From positions 4,402,001-4,466,000 of the forward strand of contig NZ_JALRMO010000001.1 in NCBI RefSeq assembly GCF_023276405.1: 64,000 nt of DNA. Reading direction: 5' to 3'. The notes under the pieces are model-generated. The model ran no database searches and was not told the origin of the DNA. It saw only the letters and a list, made by a program, of their open reading frames with translations. Within the stretch, counting starts at the first letter, position 1; the number at the start of each line of letters is the position of its first letter. Position numbers and translations under genes: made by a program. Source of the DNA: Paenibacillus hamazuiensis. Lineage in GTDB: Bacteria > Bacillota > Bacilli > Paenibacillales > NBRC-103111. This document shows, in pieces, positions 8,383-17,286 of the stretch.

Positions 8383-9435
8383 TCAATTCGCCTGCGCCCT
8401 CGGCATAAAATCGGATTTATTGCTGAGCTCCCGCCATTTGTTCAGCAGCTTAAGCGCCTCTTTCCGCTGCAGCAGCGAGCGGGCCAATTGAAACCCTTCT
8501 TCGTAAGAAGCGACTTTATCGAACCAATACAGCCGCAAGCCTGCGTTGAAAATAACATGCTCCCTCTCGTTGCGTATGTCCGTCGCGTCGTCGCCCTGCA
8601 CGATCCGCTGGATCAGCTCAAGCTGATCCTCCTTAGTCATTTTTTCAAGAGGCTGACCTTGAAAGCCGAATGTCGCCGGATCGATGCTCGTCGATTCGTC
8701 CCCCCAAGGCGTCACCTTGCGCACGGCGCTCGATTTGTAGATCGGCAAATCTTCCGAACCTTCGATGCCTTGAACGATGTATGCCGTCTCGAAACCGGAT
8801 TTCGGAAGCAGCTGGATAAGGTGGTCCATCGCCGTTTTATGGTTGACGCCGATAATCGTGCTCAGCGAATGCACCGGATTGATCACTTTCTCCACCGTGT
8901 TAAGAAATGTCCTCAGCCCCATCTGCTCCCGTACATGGCGCACCCGGCCGAACGGCGGGCATATCAAATCCGTCCAAATAAAACCGATGTTCAGCTGCAC
9001 AAAAATTTTCTCCCACGACATCGCCTCGAGCTCCACTCGGATGCCAAGCCCCTCCAGCAGCTCCTTGATCGACTGCCCGAGCTTCGGAGGCAGCGATTCG
9101 CTCCCGTGAAGCACCTGGGGAAACCCGACCGAAGCGAGAAGCAGGCTGACCGGAATCGTCACCGGAAAATAGTGGCGGCCGTCATACGGACCCGCACTGT
9201 TCAGCGAATGGGAAAACGACCGGAAAGGAAGCGAATATTTGCGGAACACATCGATGAAACCCATCATCTCATCGTCCGCTTCTCCCTTCATCCGCATCGC
9301 CATTAAAAACGCCGCCGTCTGCACATCCGTGGATTCCCCCCGCGCTATCGCATGGGCGGCGGCGACGGCCTCGTCGTAGGACAGGTTGCGGGATCCTATT
9401 TTGCCCGTACCTACCGCTTTGATCCATTGTTTCAT
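8383..9435 (-). CDS. TrpD-like phosphoribosyltransferase-family protein
   Basis: 350 residues related to anthranilate phosphoribosyltransferase and its paralogue YbiB (TrpD2). The N-terminal helical part (LSYDEAVAAAHAIARGESTDVQTAAFLMAMRMKG is the family pattern, here spread over residues 19-52) and the VLHGSESLPPKLG region are recognisable. The phosphate-binding GTGGD motif of true TrpD is not present at the expected place (NSAGPYDGR instead), so tryptophan synthesis is unlikely. It follows the nitrate reductase gene by about 94 bases with a hairpin between them, and may belong to the nitrate cluster. The real substrate is unknown. Confidence 0.75.
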   Translation of the reverse strand: MKQWIKAVGTGKIGSRNLSYDEAVAAAHAIARGESTDVQTAAFLMAMRMKGEADDEMMGFIDVFRKYSLPFRSFSHSLNSAGPYDGRHYFPVTIPVSLLLASVGFPQVLHGSESLPPKLGQSIKELLEGLGIRVELEAMSWEKIFVQLNIGFIWTDLICPPFGRVRHVREQMGLRTFLNTVEKVINPVHSLSTIIGVNHKTAMDHLIQLLPKSGFETAYIVQGIEGSEDLPIYKSSAVRKVTPWGDESTSIDPATFGFQGQPLEKMTKEDQLELIQRIVQGDDATDIRNEREHVIFNAGLRLYWFDKVASYEEGFQLARSLLQRKEALKLLNKWRELSNKSDFMPRAQAN

Positions 9436-9477
9436 GTGGTCACCTGCTTTCTGGAGTTTATAGGATGAAACGCCAAA

Positions 9478-9544
9478 GTTCGCAAGCCAAAATCAGGCTT
9501 ACGAACCTACGTTCGGGACCCCTGCACTCTTATACAGGGGTAAT
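9478..9544 (-). terminator. Two hairpins after the nitrate reductase gene
   Basis: On the minus strand the nasC stop codon lies inside a first hairpin (ACCCCTG...CAGGGGT). A second one (GTTCGTAAGCC...GGCTTGCGAAC) follows, with only a weak T-rich tail. Partial termination or processing before the TrpD-like gene is plausible. Confidence 0.4.
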
Positions 9545-11659
9545 ATTGACCGCACACACTTTAAACTCGGGCATCCGGCATGCAGGGTCGAGCGCGGGAT
9601 TGGTCAGCCGGTTGATACATTGCTCGTCGCCCCAATGGAAAGGAACGAATACCGTGTCCTGCCGTATTTTGCCCGAAAATTTGACCTTCAGCTTGATCGT
9701 TCCCCGCTTGGAGGTCACTTTCGCGTGACCGCCGTTGACGAGCCCGATTTCCCCCGCCGCCGCCGGATGGATTTCGAGCATCGGCTCCGGGTACTTGGAG
9801 TTCAGCTCCGACGTATTTCGTGTCTGCACACCGGACAAATAATGCTGCAGCACCCGTCCGGTCGTCAGCAGATAAGGATATTTCCGGCTTGCGACCTCCT
9901 TCGGGTTTTGATGCTCGATCGGCGCGAGCCGGGCTTTCCCGTCTTCGTGCTCGAACCGCTCTTCGAACATGCGGGGCGTCCCCGGATGACTTTCCTCGGG
10001 ACAAGGCCAAAACATCCCGTGCCGCTCCTCCAGCTTGGAGTATGTCATGCCGGAGTAGTCGGCTTTCCCGCCTTTCGAAGCGATGCGAAGCTCATCAAAA
10101 ATTTCCTCCGCATTCCGGTAATTGAAATATTCTCCTTTGCCAAGCGAGTGGGCGATGTCACAAAGAATTTTCCAGTCAAGCCGGGCCTTCCCCGGCAAGG
10201 GCTTAATCGCCCGGCGCACCAACACTCGCCCCTCGAGCTGCGTCATCGTCCCTTCGTCCTCGAGATAAGCGGAGCCCGGCAGCACCATATGGGCAAGGCG
10301 GGCCGTTTCCGATTCGAACAGATCGATCACGATCAGAAACTGCAGCTTTTTCAAAGCCCGCTCCACCAGATGTGCGTTCGGATTCGAGACGACCGGATTC
10401 GAACCGAGAATGATCAATCCTTTGATCTCACCGCGATCGATCGCCTCCATCATCTCGTAGGCGGATACCCCTTTCCGCGGAAGCTGGTCTTCGGGAAACC
10501 CCCATACTTTCGCGATGTACGCCCTGTGTTCCGGATTTTCGAGCAGCCGGTAGCCCGGCAGCTGGTCGGCTTTCTGCCCATGCTCGCGGCCGCCCTGGCC
10601 GTTCGCTTGGCCGGTGATGGCGCCGTAGCCGCAGCCCGGTTTGCCGATTTTGCCGGTCAGCAGGACGAGATTCAGAAAGTTGCGGACGTTGGCCACGCCG
10701 CTGGCGTGCTGCTCCACACCGCGCGCCGTAAACACCATGCCGGTCTCGGCTTCTCCGTACATACGCGCAGCCTGCACGATCAAATCCGGCGCGATGCCGG
10801 TCAAGGCCGCCACCTCGGCGAGCGACACCTTTTTCAAATGATCGGCCAGCTCCTCAAAACCGTTCGTCCTGCGCTCCACGAAATCGCGGTCGACGTATCC
10901 TTCTTCCACGATGACCTTCAGCATGCCGTTCACCAAGGCCGCATCGTAGCCCGGTTTTACTTTCAAATGAAGATCGGCAATCGAGCACGTTGCCGTTTCG
11001 CGCGGGTCGATGACGATGATCTTCGCTCCTTCGGACCGCGCTTTGCGGAAATACTGCATGATGGTCGGCTGACATTCCGCAATGTTCGTGCCGGCCAAAA
11101 TGATGCATTTGGCAAGAGGCACTTCCTCCAGCGGATTGGTCAGTCCCCGGTCGACGCCGAACGTCAGATTTGAGGCGCCTGCCGCCGCCGACATGCAGAA
11201 GCGCCCGTTGTAATCGATATATTTCGTCTGCAGCGCCACCCGGGCAAATTTGCCGAGCAGGTAGCACTCTTCGTTCGTCAAGCTTCCCCCTCCGTACACC
11301 CCGACCGCGTCGCGCCCGTAACGCTGCTGCACATCCTGAATTTGCCCGCGAATCCAATCCAGAGCCTCCTCCCACGACTGCGACTGGAGTTTGCCGCCGA
11401 CCCGAATCATCGGGTATTTGAGCCTGCGCTCGTCGATCGTATGCGCATGCGCATTCAGTCCTTTGACGCATAACCTCCCCTCGGTCACGGGGTCCTCTTT
11501 GTTGGGAGAAACCGAATAACGGCTGACCATGATCGTTTTTTCTTCATGCAGATTCATAGTGCATTGAACGCTGCAATACGGGCACTCCGTTTTCGTCGTT
11601 TTTTCCCGGGGATGGAGGGCTGTCTGCTGCTTTTGAAAATGTTTTAAAAAATCGCTCAT
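9530..11659 (-). CDS. nasC: assimilatory nitrate reductase catalytic subunit
   Basis: 709 residues, a molybdopterin oxidoreductase of the Nas/Nap type that reduces nitrate to nitrite in the cytoplasm. The N-terminal [4Fe-4S] ligands are C26, C29, C33 and C64 (CPYCSVQC, GRLC). The Mo-bis-MGD domain follows, with GVYGGGSLTNEECYLLGKF and the NGRFCMSAA segment that supplies the Cys ligand. The C-terminal molybdopterin dinucleotide-binding domain (LTTGRVLQHYLSGVQTRNT) is complete. There is no signal peptide. The usual electron-transfer partner and nitrite reductase genes are not in this window. The neighbouring gene is the nitrate transporter. Confidence 0.92.
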   Translation of the reverse strand: MSDFLKHFQKQQTALHPREKTTKTECPYCSVQCTMNLHEEKTIMVSRYSVSPNKEDPVTEGRLCVKGLNAHAHTIDERRLKYPMIRVGGKLQSQSWEEALDWIRGQIQDVQQRYGRDAVGVYGGGSLTNEECYLLGKFARVALQTKYIDYNGRFCMSAAAGASNLTFGVDRGLTNPLEEVPLAKCIILAGTNIAECQPTIMQYFRKARSEGAKIIVIDPRETATCSIADLHLKVKPGYDAALVNGMLKVIVEEGYVDRDFVERRTNGFEELADHLKKVSLAEVAALTGIAPDLIVQAARMYGEAETGMVFTARGVEQHASGVANVRNFLNLVLLTGKIGKPGCGYGAITGQANGQGGREHGQKADQLPGYRLLENPEHRAYIAKVWGFPEDQLPRKGVSAYEMMEAIDRGEIKGLIILGSNPVVSNPNAHLVERALKKLQFLIVIDLFESETARLAHMVLPGSAYLEDEGTMTQLEGRVLVRRAIKPLPGKARLDWKILCDIAHSLGKGEYFNYRNAEEIFDELRIASKGGKADYSGMTYSKLEERHGMFWPCPEESHPGTPRMFEERFEHEDGKARLAPIEHQNPKEVASRKYPYLLTTGRVLQHYLSGVQTRNTSELNSKYPEPMLEIHPAAAGEIGLVNGGHAKVTSKRGTIKLKVKFSGKIRQDTVFVPFHWGDEQCINRLTNPALDPACRMPEFKVCAVNITPV

Positions 11660-11745
11660 CTCGTCTCACCCTCCTCACGCGAAGCATAGAACGACCGGAC
11701 CCGCGGACTTCGCCGCAGGCCGATCGGCCGCCATTTTTATTGGAT

Positions 11746-12978
11746 TTAGAAGTTGACTCCGCTCTCCGCGGTAGCCCATGATTTTCTCCAGCTGCGCGAT
11801 ACCGCATAGAACACCAGCGTTACGACGAGAGCGATGGACGCCAAGGTCATAAAACCGGCAACATGCGTGCCCGTAGCCTGCTTGAGCGGACCGAGGATGT
11901 AGTTGGGCAGCAGGAACCCGCCGAAACCGCCGGCCGCTCCGACAATGCCCGTCACAACGCCGATCTCGCTTTGGAAGCGCTGCGGTACGATTTGGAACAC
12001 CGATCCGTTCCCCATTCCGAGGCAAGCCATCATCACGCTCGTATACAGCAGCATCGTCACGAAGGAGCTCGGCATGGTCGTTACCAGAAACGCGAAGACC
12101 GTTACGCAGGCGAACAATATTTGCAAAAATTTCATGCCGCCCATCTTGTCGGCGATATATCCTCCGATAGGTCGGAAGAAGCTTCCCGCGATAACTGTGA
12201 TCGTAACGAGGTACCCGACCTCCACTTTGGTCAGCCCGCCGGCCATCGCTTTGTCGCCGTAAATATCGTAGAAGAAAATGCTGAAGTAGTTGGCCAGACC
12301 GCTGAAGCCGCCGAACGTCAGCGCATAGAACAAGCAGAACCACCATGTATCCCCGTACCGGAACACCGACAAGTAATCTCCGAGCTTTTTCGGCGCCGGT
12401 TGGTTCGGGCTGTCTTTCGCCATAAACAGGAAGGAAATCAGAATGAGAACCAACGGAATGATGGCGAACCCGAACACGGCGTGCCAACCGTAAGTCTCTG
12501 CAATCTTCGGACCGAAAAACGTCGCGATCGCCGTTCCGCTGTTGCCTGCTCCGGCAATGCCCATCGCGATTCCCTGATATTGCGGCGGGTACCAACGGCT
12601 GGCGAGCGGCAAAGCCACTCCGAAGCTGGCGCCGGCAATCCCGAGCAAGAGGCCGATAGCGTGAACTTGATCAAGGTTAGATCCCCCGAGCCAACCCCAC
12701 AGCAGAGGAATAATCGTGATCAACATGCCGATGATTCCGGTTTTCTTGCAGCCGATGCGGTCCGCCAATATCCCCATCGGGATCCGTAAAATCGCTCCCC
12801 CCAGGCTCGGCAGGGCGACCATCGTCGCTTTCTGCGCGTCGGTCAAACCGAAATCCTTGGTGATGTAAAGTGCCATGGCTCCGCAGAGCACCCAAATCAT
12901 AAAGCTAACATCAAAGTAGAGAAATGCTGACAATAAACTGGGTGTATGCCCCGCCTTCCTAAAGCTTTTTACATCCAT
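11746..12978 (-). CDS. nasA: nitrate/nitrite transporter (NarK/NasA, MFS)
   Basis: 410 residues with about 12 hydrophobic segments. A major-facilitator protein of the nitrate-nitrite porter family. The glycine-rich signature GIAGAGNSGTAIATFFGP lies in the fifth helix region, and the MFS loop LADRIGCKKTG sits between helices 2 and 3. The start has GGAGG 9 bases upstream. It is the first gene of the nitrate unit, 86 bases before nasC, under a GlnR/TnrA-type box. It supplies nitrate to the reductase. Confidence 0.9.
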   Translation of the reverse strand: MDVKSFRKAGHTPSLLSAFLYFDVSFMIWVLCGAMALYITKDFGLTDAQKATMVALPSLGGAILRIPMGILADRIGCKKTGIIGMLITIIPLLWGWLGGSNLDQVHAIGLLLGIAGASFGVALPLASRWYPPQYQGIAMGIAGAGNSGTAIATFFGPKIAETYGWHAVFGFAIIPLVLILISFLFMAKDSPNQPAPKKLGDYLSVFRYGDTWWFCLFYALTFGGFSGLANYFSIFFYDIYGDKAMAGGLTKVEVGYLVTITVIAGSFFRPIGGYIADKMGGMKFLQILFACVTVFAFLVTTMPSSFVTMLLYTSVMMACLGMGNGSVFQIVPQRFQSEIGVVTGIVGAAGGFGGFLLPNYILGPLKQATGTHVAGFMTLASIALVVTLVFYAVSRSWRKSWATAESGVNF

Positions 12979-13214
12979 CTCTCATAACCTCCCATGTTTT
13001 TAAGTTCTCTTTCGTATTTCGTGTTATGTTTTATTACATGTTTATAATATACAAGGGAGTTCCGAAAAGTTCAACAGTTTTTCGAGAAAAAGTTCAGGTT
13101 TTTACGAAATATTTTTTTTAAAATTCTTGTTTATGGAGTCATTTTTCAATAAATACGAACATTTCATTAATTTATTAACTAATCGTTCGTGTTTACAGCG
13201 TTTTCACTAAAAAT
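12979..13214 (-). promoter_or_regulatory. nasA upstream region with a GlnR/TnrA box
   Basis: TGTTATGTTTTATTACA at 13022-13038 fits TGTNA-N7-TNACA, the shared GlnR/TnrA recognition pattern; it differs from the full TnrA consensus at one inner position. It ends 44 bases before the nasA start. The rest of the region is AT-rich, with no gene seen. Nitrogen control of nitrate assimilation by TnrA/GlnR is established in Bacilli. Confidence 0.65.
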
Positions 13215-13264
13215 AAATGGCACGCACATAACATGTACATGACATGTTTTGTGCGTGCCATTTT
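13215..13264 (-). terminator. Bidirectional-looking terminator after obgE
   Basis: AAATGGCACGCACA pairs with TGTGCGTGCCATTT around a loop rich in ACATGT repeats. On the minus strand it is followed by ATTTATTTTT. It separates obgE from the nitrate genes. Confidence 0.8.
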
Positions 13265-13287
13265 AACTATCCGCAATACGCCGGCCG

Positions 13288-14607
<1,320 letters not shown>

Positions 14608-15363
14608 TTATTTAAAAGGAACGCTGATCGCAACCACCGCTTCCCCTTCTTCAAAATCAGCATGAAGCACGCGCAAATGCGAATCCGCCCGCAGCACCGA
14701 CTGCTCGAGTGTCTGCTTCAGCTCACGGGCCGCGTACATCCCCTTGTACACGCAGTCGATCAGCAGATAGTTATCCTCTACCGCCAGCTCCAGACTAAGC
14801 CCGTTCTCCCCGTCCTGCGAAGGAAGCGCATGCGACTTGAACGAATCCAACAGGACGATGATCGCCGAGCCGACTTTTTCGTGGTCAAGCGGAAGCTCGT
14901 CAAGCCGCACATCTTGCTCCAGCTCCACATCGAGCTGCACATCGTTCGTTTGCGTTCGGAACGAAAGCAAATAAGCGACAAGCGCAGGATCACCCAATTT
15001 GGAAATCGCGCTTTCCTGCTCGATTTTTGACTTTATTTTCTCCATATACCGGTGTAAATTATCATATTTTTTTAACTGTATGTATCCGAACAAAACCTGA
15101 ATGTCGTTCATCCAATCATGACGGTGATGATTGAGCGTTCGAATCAGCATGTGCTCGTATTCCCTTTGCTTGGATTGCAGCAGCGCCGCCCGTTCACGGT
15201 GCTCCGACGCGACCGTTCCTTTCCACAAAACGATCGAAAGCAGCAAAAGCGCAAGCCCGGTTACGCCTCGTCCGATCCACCCCATCGTACCCGCTACCAG
15301 CCATAGCAGTAACAGCAAGATAAGCAACCCCGCGAGCAGCTGCGACCCCTTGTTTCGAATCAT
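14608..15363 (-). CDS. spo0B: Spo0B-like sporulation phosphotransferase (membrane-anchored)
   Basis: 251 residues. Two hydrophobic segments at about 8-27 and 33-48 are followed by a coiled helix carrying LNHHRHDWMNDIQVLFGYIQL, the Spo0B dimerisation-helix signature with the phospho-accepting His, and by a degenerate kinase-like domain. In the Bacillus phosphorelay Spo0B passes phosphate from Spo0F to Spo0A. Bacillus subtilis Spo0B lacks the membrane anchor, so the N-terminal segments are a difference typical of Paenibacillus-type proteins. Position between rpmA and obgE supports the call. Confidence 0.85.
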   Translation of the reverse strand: MIRNKGSQLLAGLLILLLLLWLVAGTMGWIGRGVTGLALLLLSIVLWKGTVASEHRERAALLQSKQREYEHMLIRTLNHHRHDWMNDIQVLFGYIQLKKYDNLHRYMEKIKSKIEQESAISKLGDPALVAYLLSFRTQTNDVQLDVELEQDVRLDELPLDHEKVGSAIIVLLDSFKSHALPSQDGENGLSLELAVEDNYLLIDCVYKGMYAARELKQTLEQSVLRADSHLRVLHADFEEGEAVVAISVPFK

Positions 15364-15522
15364 ACCTATCTCTCCAATTTCGCATTTCGACCGAACTCCT
15401 ACTCAGTATATCATGTTGCTTGGAAAACTTCACCAAGCGATTTCCCCCATCCGGTAAGCCGCCCCCTTAATAGGAGGGGACTCCAGGCTTCCGAAGCCGG
15501 CTTGGCTACGCAAAGCTCTCAA
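15364..15522. other. spo0B upstream region and left flank of repeat cluster A
   Basis: No gene. A possible weak spo0B promoter (TATACT near 15404-15409, minus strand) is present. From about 15463 the sequence is related to the left flank of the repeat cluster at 62.9 kb (CCAGGCTTCCG...GCCGGCTT). Confidence 0.5.
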
Positions 15523-15830
15523 GGCGCTCGGGCGCCATGTTATCAGGTTAGGAGGTATGGACGAAATCGAGACTTGAATCATAGAAGACCAAATTTATAA
15601 AAATAGAGGAACTCACGTTCGCTATTCTCGGAAAATTGGGCGGTTTGAAAAAATAGAGGAACTGAGATGCGCTAAATCGGCAGAAAATGGCTTATGGACT
15701 GGGAAAACAGATAAATAGAGCACCTGAGTTCCGCTAATTTCCAAAACATGCCCGAAACCTCCCATTTAGCGAACCATAGTTCCGCTATGTTCCCGCTTAA
15801 CCTGACAACATTGCGCCCCACGCGCCCCGG
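15523..15830. repeat. Inverted-repeat-bounded intergenic element, copy A
   Basis: About 305 bp. The left end GGCGCTCGGGCGCCATGTTATCAGGTTA (in two parts, 15523-15550) is complementary, with a few changes, to the right end TAACCTGACAACATTGCGCC (from 15798). Inside are four short imperfect hairpins of the type TAGCGGAAC-nnnn-GTTCCGCTA, near 15600, 15652, 15714 and 15766. It is clearly homologous along its whole length to the element at 63.0-63.36 kb. No coding capacity is seen. Confidence 0.75.
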
Positions 15831-15865
15831 CTCCGCCCGCTGGGGGGATGATCGCCGCCAAGGTC

Positions 15866-16018
15866 GCGATTGTCGGGCGATGAATTTTTATCTGCAGACA
15901 AAACTTTCATCCCCCGACCCGCTTTACTTTTGGAGCGATGCCGTGTGAGGGAGGGAGTGCCTCGGGCTCGCGTTTGTCCGGCACGATTCGGCTGCTGTCG
16001 AATTGGTGCCGGACACGC
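15866..16018. repeat. Hairpin repeat units A1 and A2
   Basis: Two units of a hairpin family, at 15866-15921 and 15970-16018. Each begins GCG(T/A)TTGTC and ends near ACGC, with GGAGCGATG following the first. A2 has a perfect outer stem TGTCCGGCAC/GTGCCGGACA. The middle sequences of the two units differ while the pairing is kept. Confidence 0.7.
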
Positions 16019-16061
16019 TATACGATATGCGCGTCATTTCTCTAATATCCCCACGAAAGTA

Positions 16062-16094
16062 AAAAGCCCTGACGAACCGGGTTCGCCAGGGCTT
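16062..16094 (-). terminator. Terminator of the rplU-prp-rpmA operon
   Basis: On the minus strand AAGCCCTGGCGAA pairs with TTCGTCAGGGCTT, followed by TTTAC, 15 bases after the rpmA stop. Confidence 0.8.
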
Positions 16095-16108
16095 AAACGT
16101 TAGCTCTA

Positions 16109-16420
16109 TTACACTTCCACAGCTGCGGCTACAGGAGCCACTTCAACCGGGTAGACGCTCACTTTTTTGCGGTCGCGTCCCAAGCGCTCGAACTTCACAA
16201 CGCCTTCGATCAGCGCGAACAGCGTGTCATCGGAACCGATGCCCACGTTGTTGCCCGGGTGGATCTTCGTTCCGCGTTGACGAACCAAGATGTTGCCCGC
16301 AAGCACTTTTTGTCCGTCCGCACGCTTAACGCCAAGGCGCTTCGCGATGCTGTCGCGGCCGTTCTTCGTCGAACCTACACCCTTCTTGGAAGCGAACAAC
16401 TGAAGATTCAATTGCAACAT
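16109..16420 (-). CDS. rpmA: 50S ribosomal protein L27
   Basis: 103 residues. The N-terminus [18 protein letters not shown] contains the Firmicute extension that the Prp protease removes after the Phe, exposing the Ala-Ser-Lys-Lys end needed in the peptidyl-transferase centre. The protein has a longer, Val/Ala-rich C-terminus ([12 protein letters not shown]) than usual. It follows prp by 6 bases with an AAGGAGGT site. Last gene of rplU-prp-rpmA. Confidence 0.97.
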   Translation of the reverse strand: MLQLNLQLFASKKGVGSTKNGRDSIAKRLGVKRADGQKVLAGNILVRQRGTKIHPGNNVGIGSDDTLFALIEGVVKFERLGRDRKKVSVYPVEVAPVAAAVEV

Positions 16421-16426
16421 GAGAGT

Positions 16427-16789
16427 TTACCTCCTTCTTTTGTGTTGTAATTTGTCGTCTGAACCTGTTTCTTGCATTGCTATATATGCACCGTAAGATT
16501 GTTCAATGGACTTAAGCATGACCACCATGGACTCGAGCAGAAGCTGAACCTGATCGCGAACAGAGGCCTCGAGCTGCTTCGGCACATTCACCTTCAGCAA
16601 GCCGTGCTTCATTCGATGACCCAGCTTTACGCCGAGCAGCGCTTCAACGGCATTGACCGTTCCGACCGTCACGGCAGACACTCCCGCACAAACGATATCT
16701 TTGCCCGGTTCGTCGAACTGCGCATGACCTTCGACGCTGAATCCTTCAATATGCCGATCATCCGATCTCCGTATCGCTATGCGTATCAT
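16427..16789 (-). CDS. prp: ribosomal-processing cysteine protease Prp
   Basis: 120 residues. Cleaves the N-terminal extension of L27. The catalytic pair is H22 (in EGHAQF) and C34 (in DIVCAGVSAV), both present. Length and position between rplU and rpmA match the family (YsxB in Bacillus). The GGAG site is 8 bases before the ATG. Confidence 0.95.
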   Translation of the reverse strand: MIRIAIRRSDDRHIEGFSVEGHAQFDEPGKDIVCAGVSAVTVGTVNAVEALLGVKLGHRMKHGLLKVNVPKQLEASVRDQVQLLLESMVVMLKSIEQSYGAYIAMQETGSDDKLQHKRRR

Positions 16790-16806
16790 CGGGAATACTC
16801 CAGCTC

Positions 16807-17118
16807 TTAGGCTTGAATCTTCTCGATTACAACTTTAGTGTACGGTTGACGGTGACCTTGCTTCTTGTGGTAGTTTTTCTTAGCCTTGTATTTGTAAACG
16901 ATGATTTTCTCGCCTTTGCCGTGCTTTTCCACTTTCGCGGAAACGTTAGCGCCGGAAACGGTCGGAGTTCCGAAAACGAGCCCGCTTTCCTTGGATACCG
17001 CAAGAACGCGGTCAAAAGTAACGGATTCACCTTCGCCGGCTTCCAATTTCTCGATGTACAGTACATCGCCCTCTTGGACTTTGTATTGCTTACCACCAGT
17101 TTCGATAATTGCGTACAT
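16807..17118 (-). CDS. rplU: 50S ribosomal protein L21
   Basis: 103 residues beginning [18 protein letters not shown], the universal L21 start, with the C-terminal [17 protein letters not shown] rRNA-binding stretch. GAGGAGGT lies 7 bases before the ATG. It is the first gene of the operon, with its own promoter and a leader of roughly 110 nt. Confidence 0.98.
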   Translation of the reverse strand: MYAIIETGGKQYKVQEGDVLYIEKLEAGEGESVTFDRVLAVSKESGLVFGTPTVSGANVSAKVEKHGKGEKIIVYKYKAKKNYHKKQGHRQPYTKVVIEKIQA

Positions 17119-17230
17119 AGTTGCACCTCCTCATGTCTCAGACTCGCCTCGGCAGGTGACAGCGCTGCATGAAAGCAGATGTTCTTGCATACCCGTTTCG
17201 AGCGGTTACAGCATGCTATAGCAACACACT
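17119..17230 (-). ncRNA. Leader of the rplU operon (L21-leader candidate)
   Basis: The transcript from the promoter at 17.24-17.27 kb would have about 110 nt before rplU, with several self-complementary parts (for example GCATGCTGTAACCGC and TTTCATGCAGCG). L21 leader RNAs are known at this place in Bacilli. The fold was not computed, so the assignment rests on position and length. Confidence 0.45.
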
Positions 17231-17235
17231 AAATC

Positions 17236-17265
17236 ATAATATCACAAATGAAACGGCAGTTGCAA
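17236..17265 (-). promoter_or_regulatory. rplU promoter
   Basis: Minus strand: TTGCAA (17265-17260), an 18-base spacer, TATTAT (17241-17236). Confidence 0.6.
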
Positions 17266-17286
17266 TGTTTATTTTTGGGGAGGCGT

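Noticed and set aside
9620-11173. 517-codon plus-strand frame opposite nasC
   Set aside because: Antisense shadow of a complete nitrate reductase gene, with no protein-like features.
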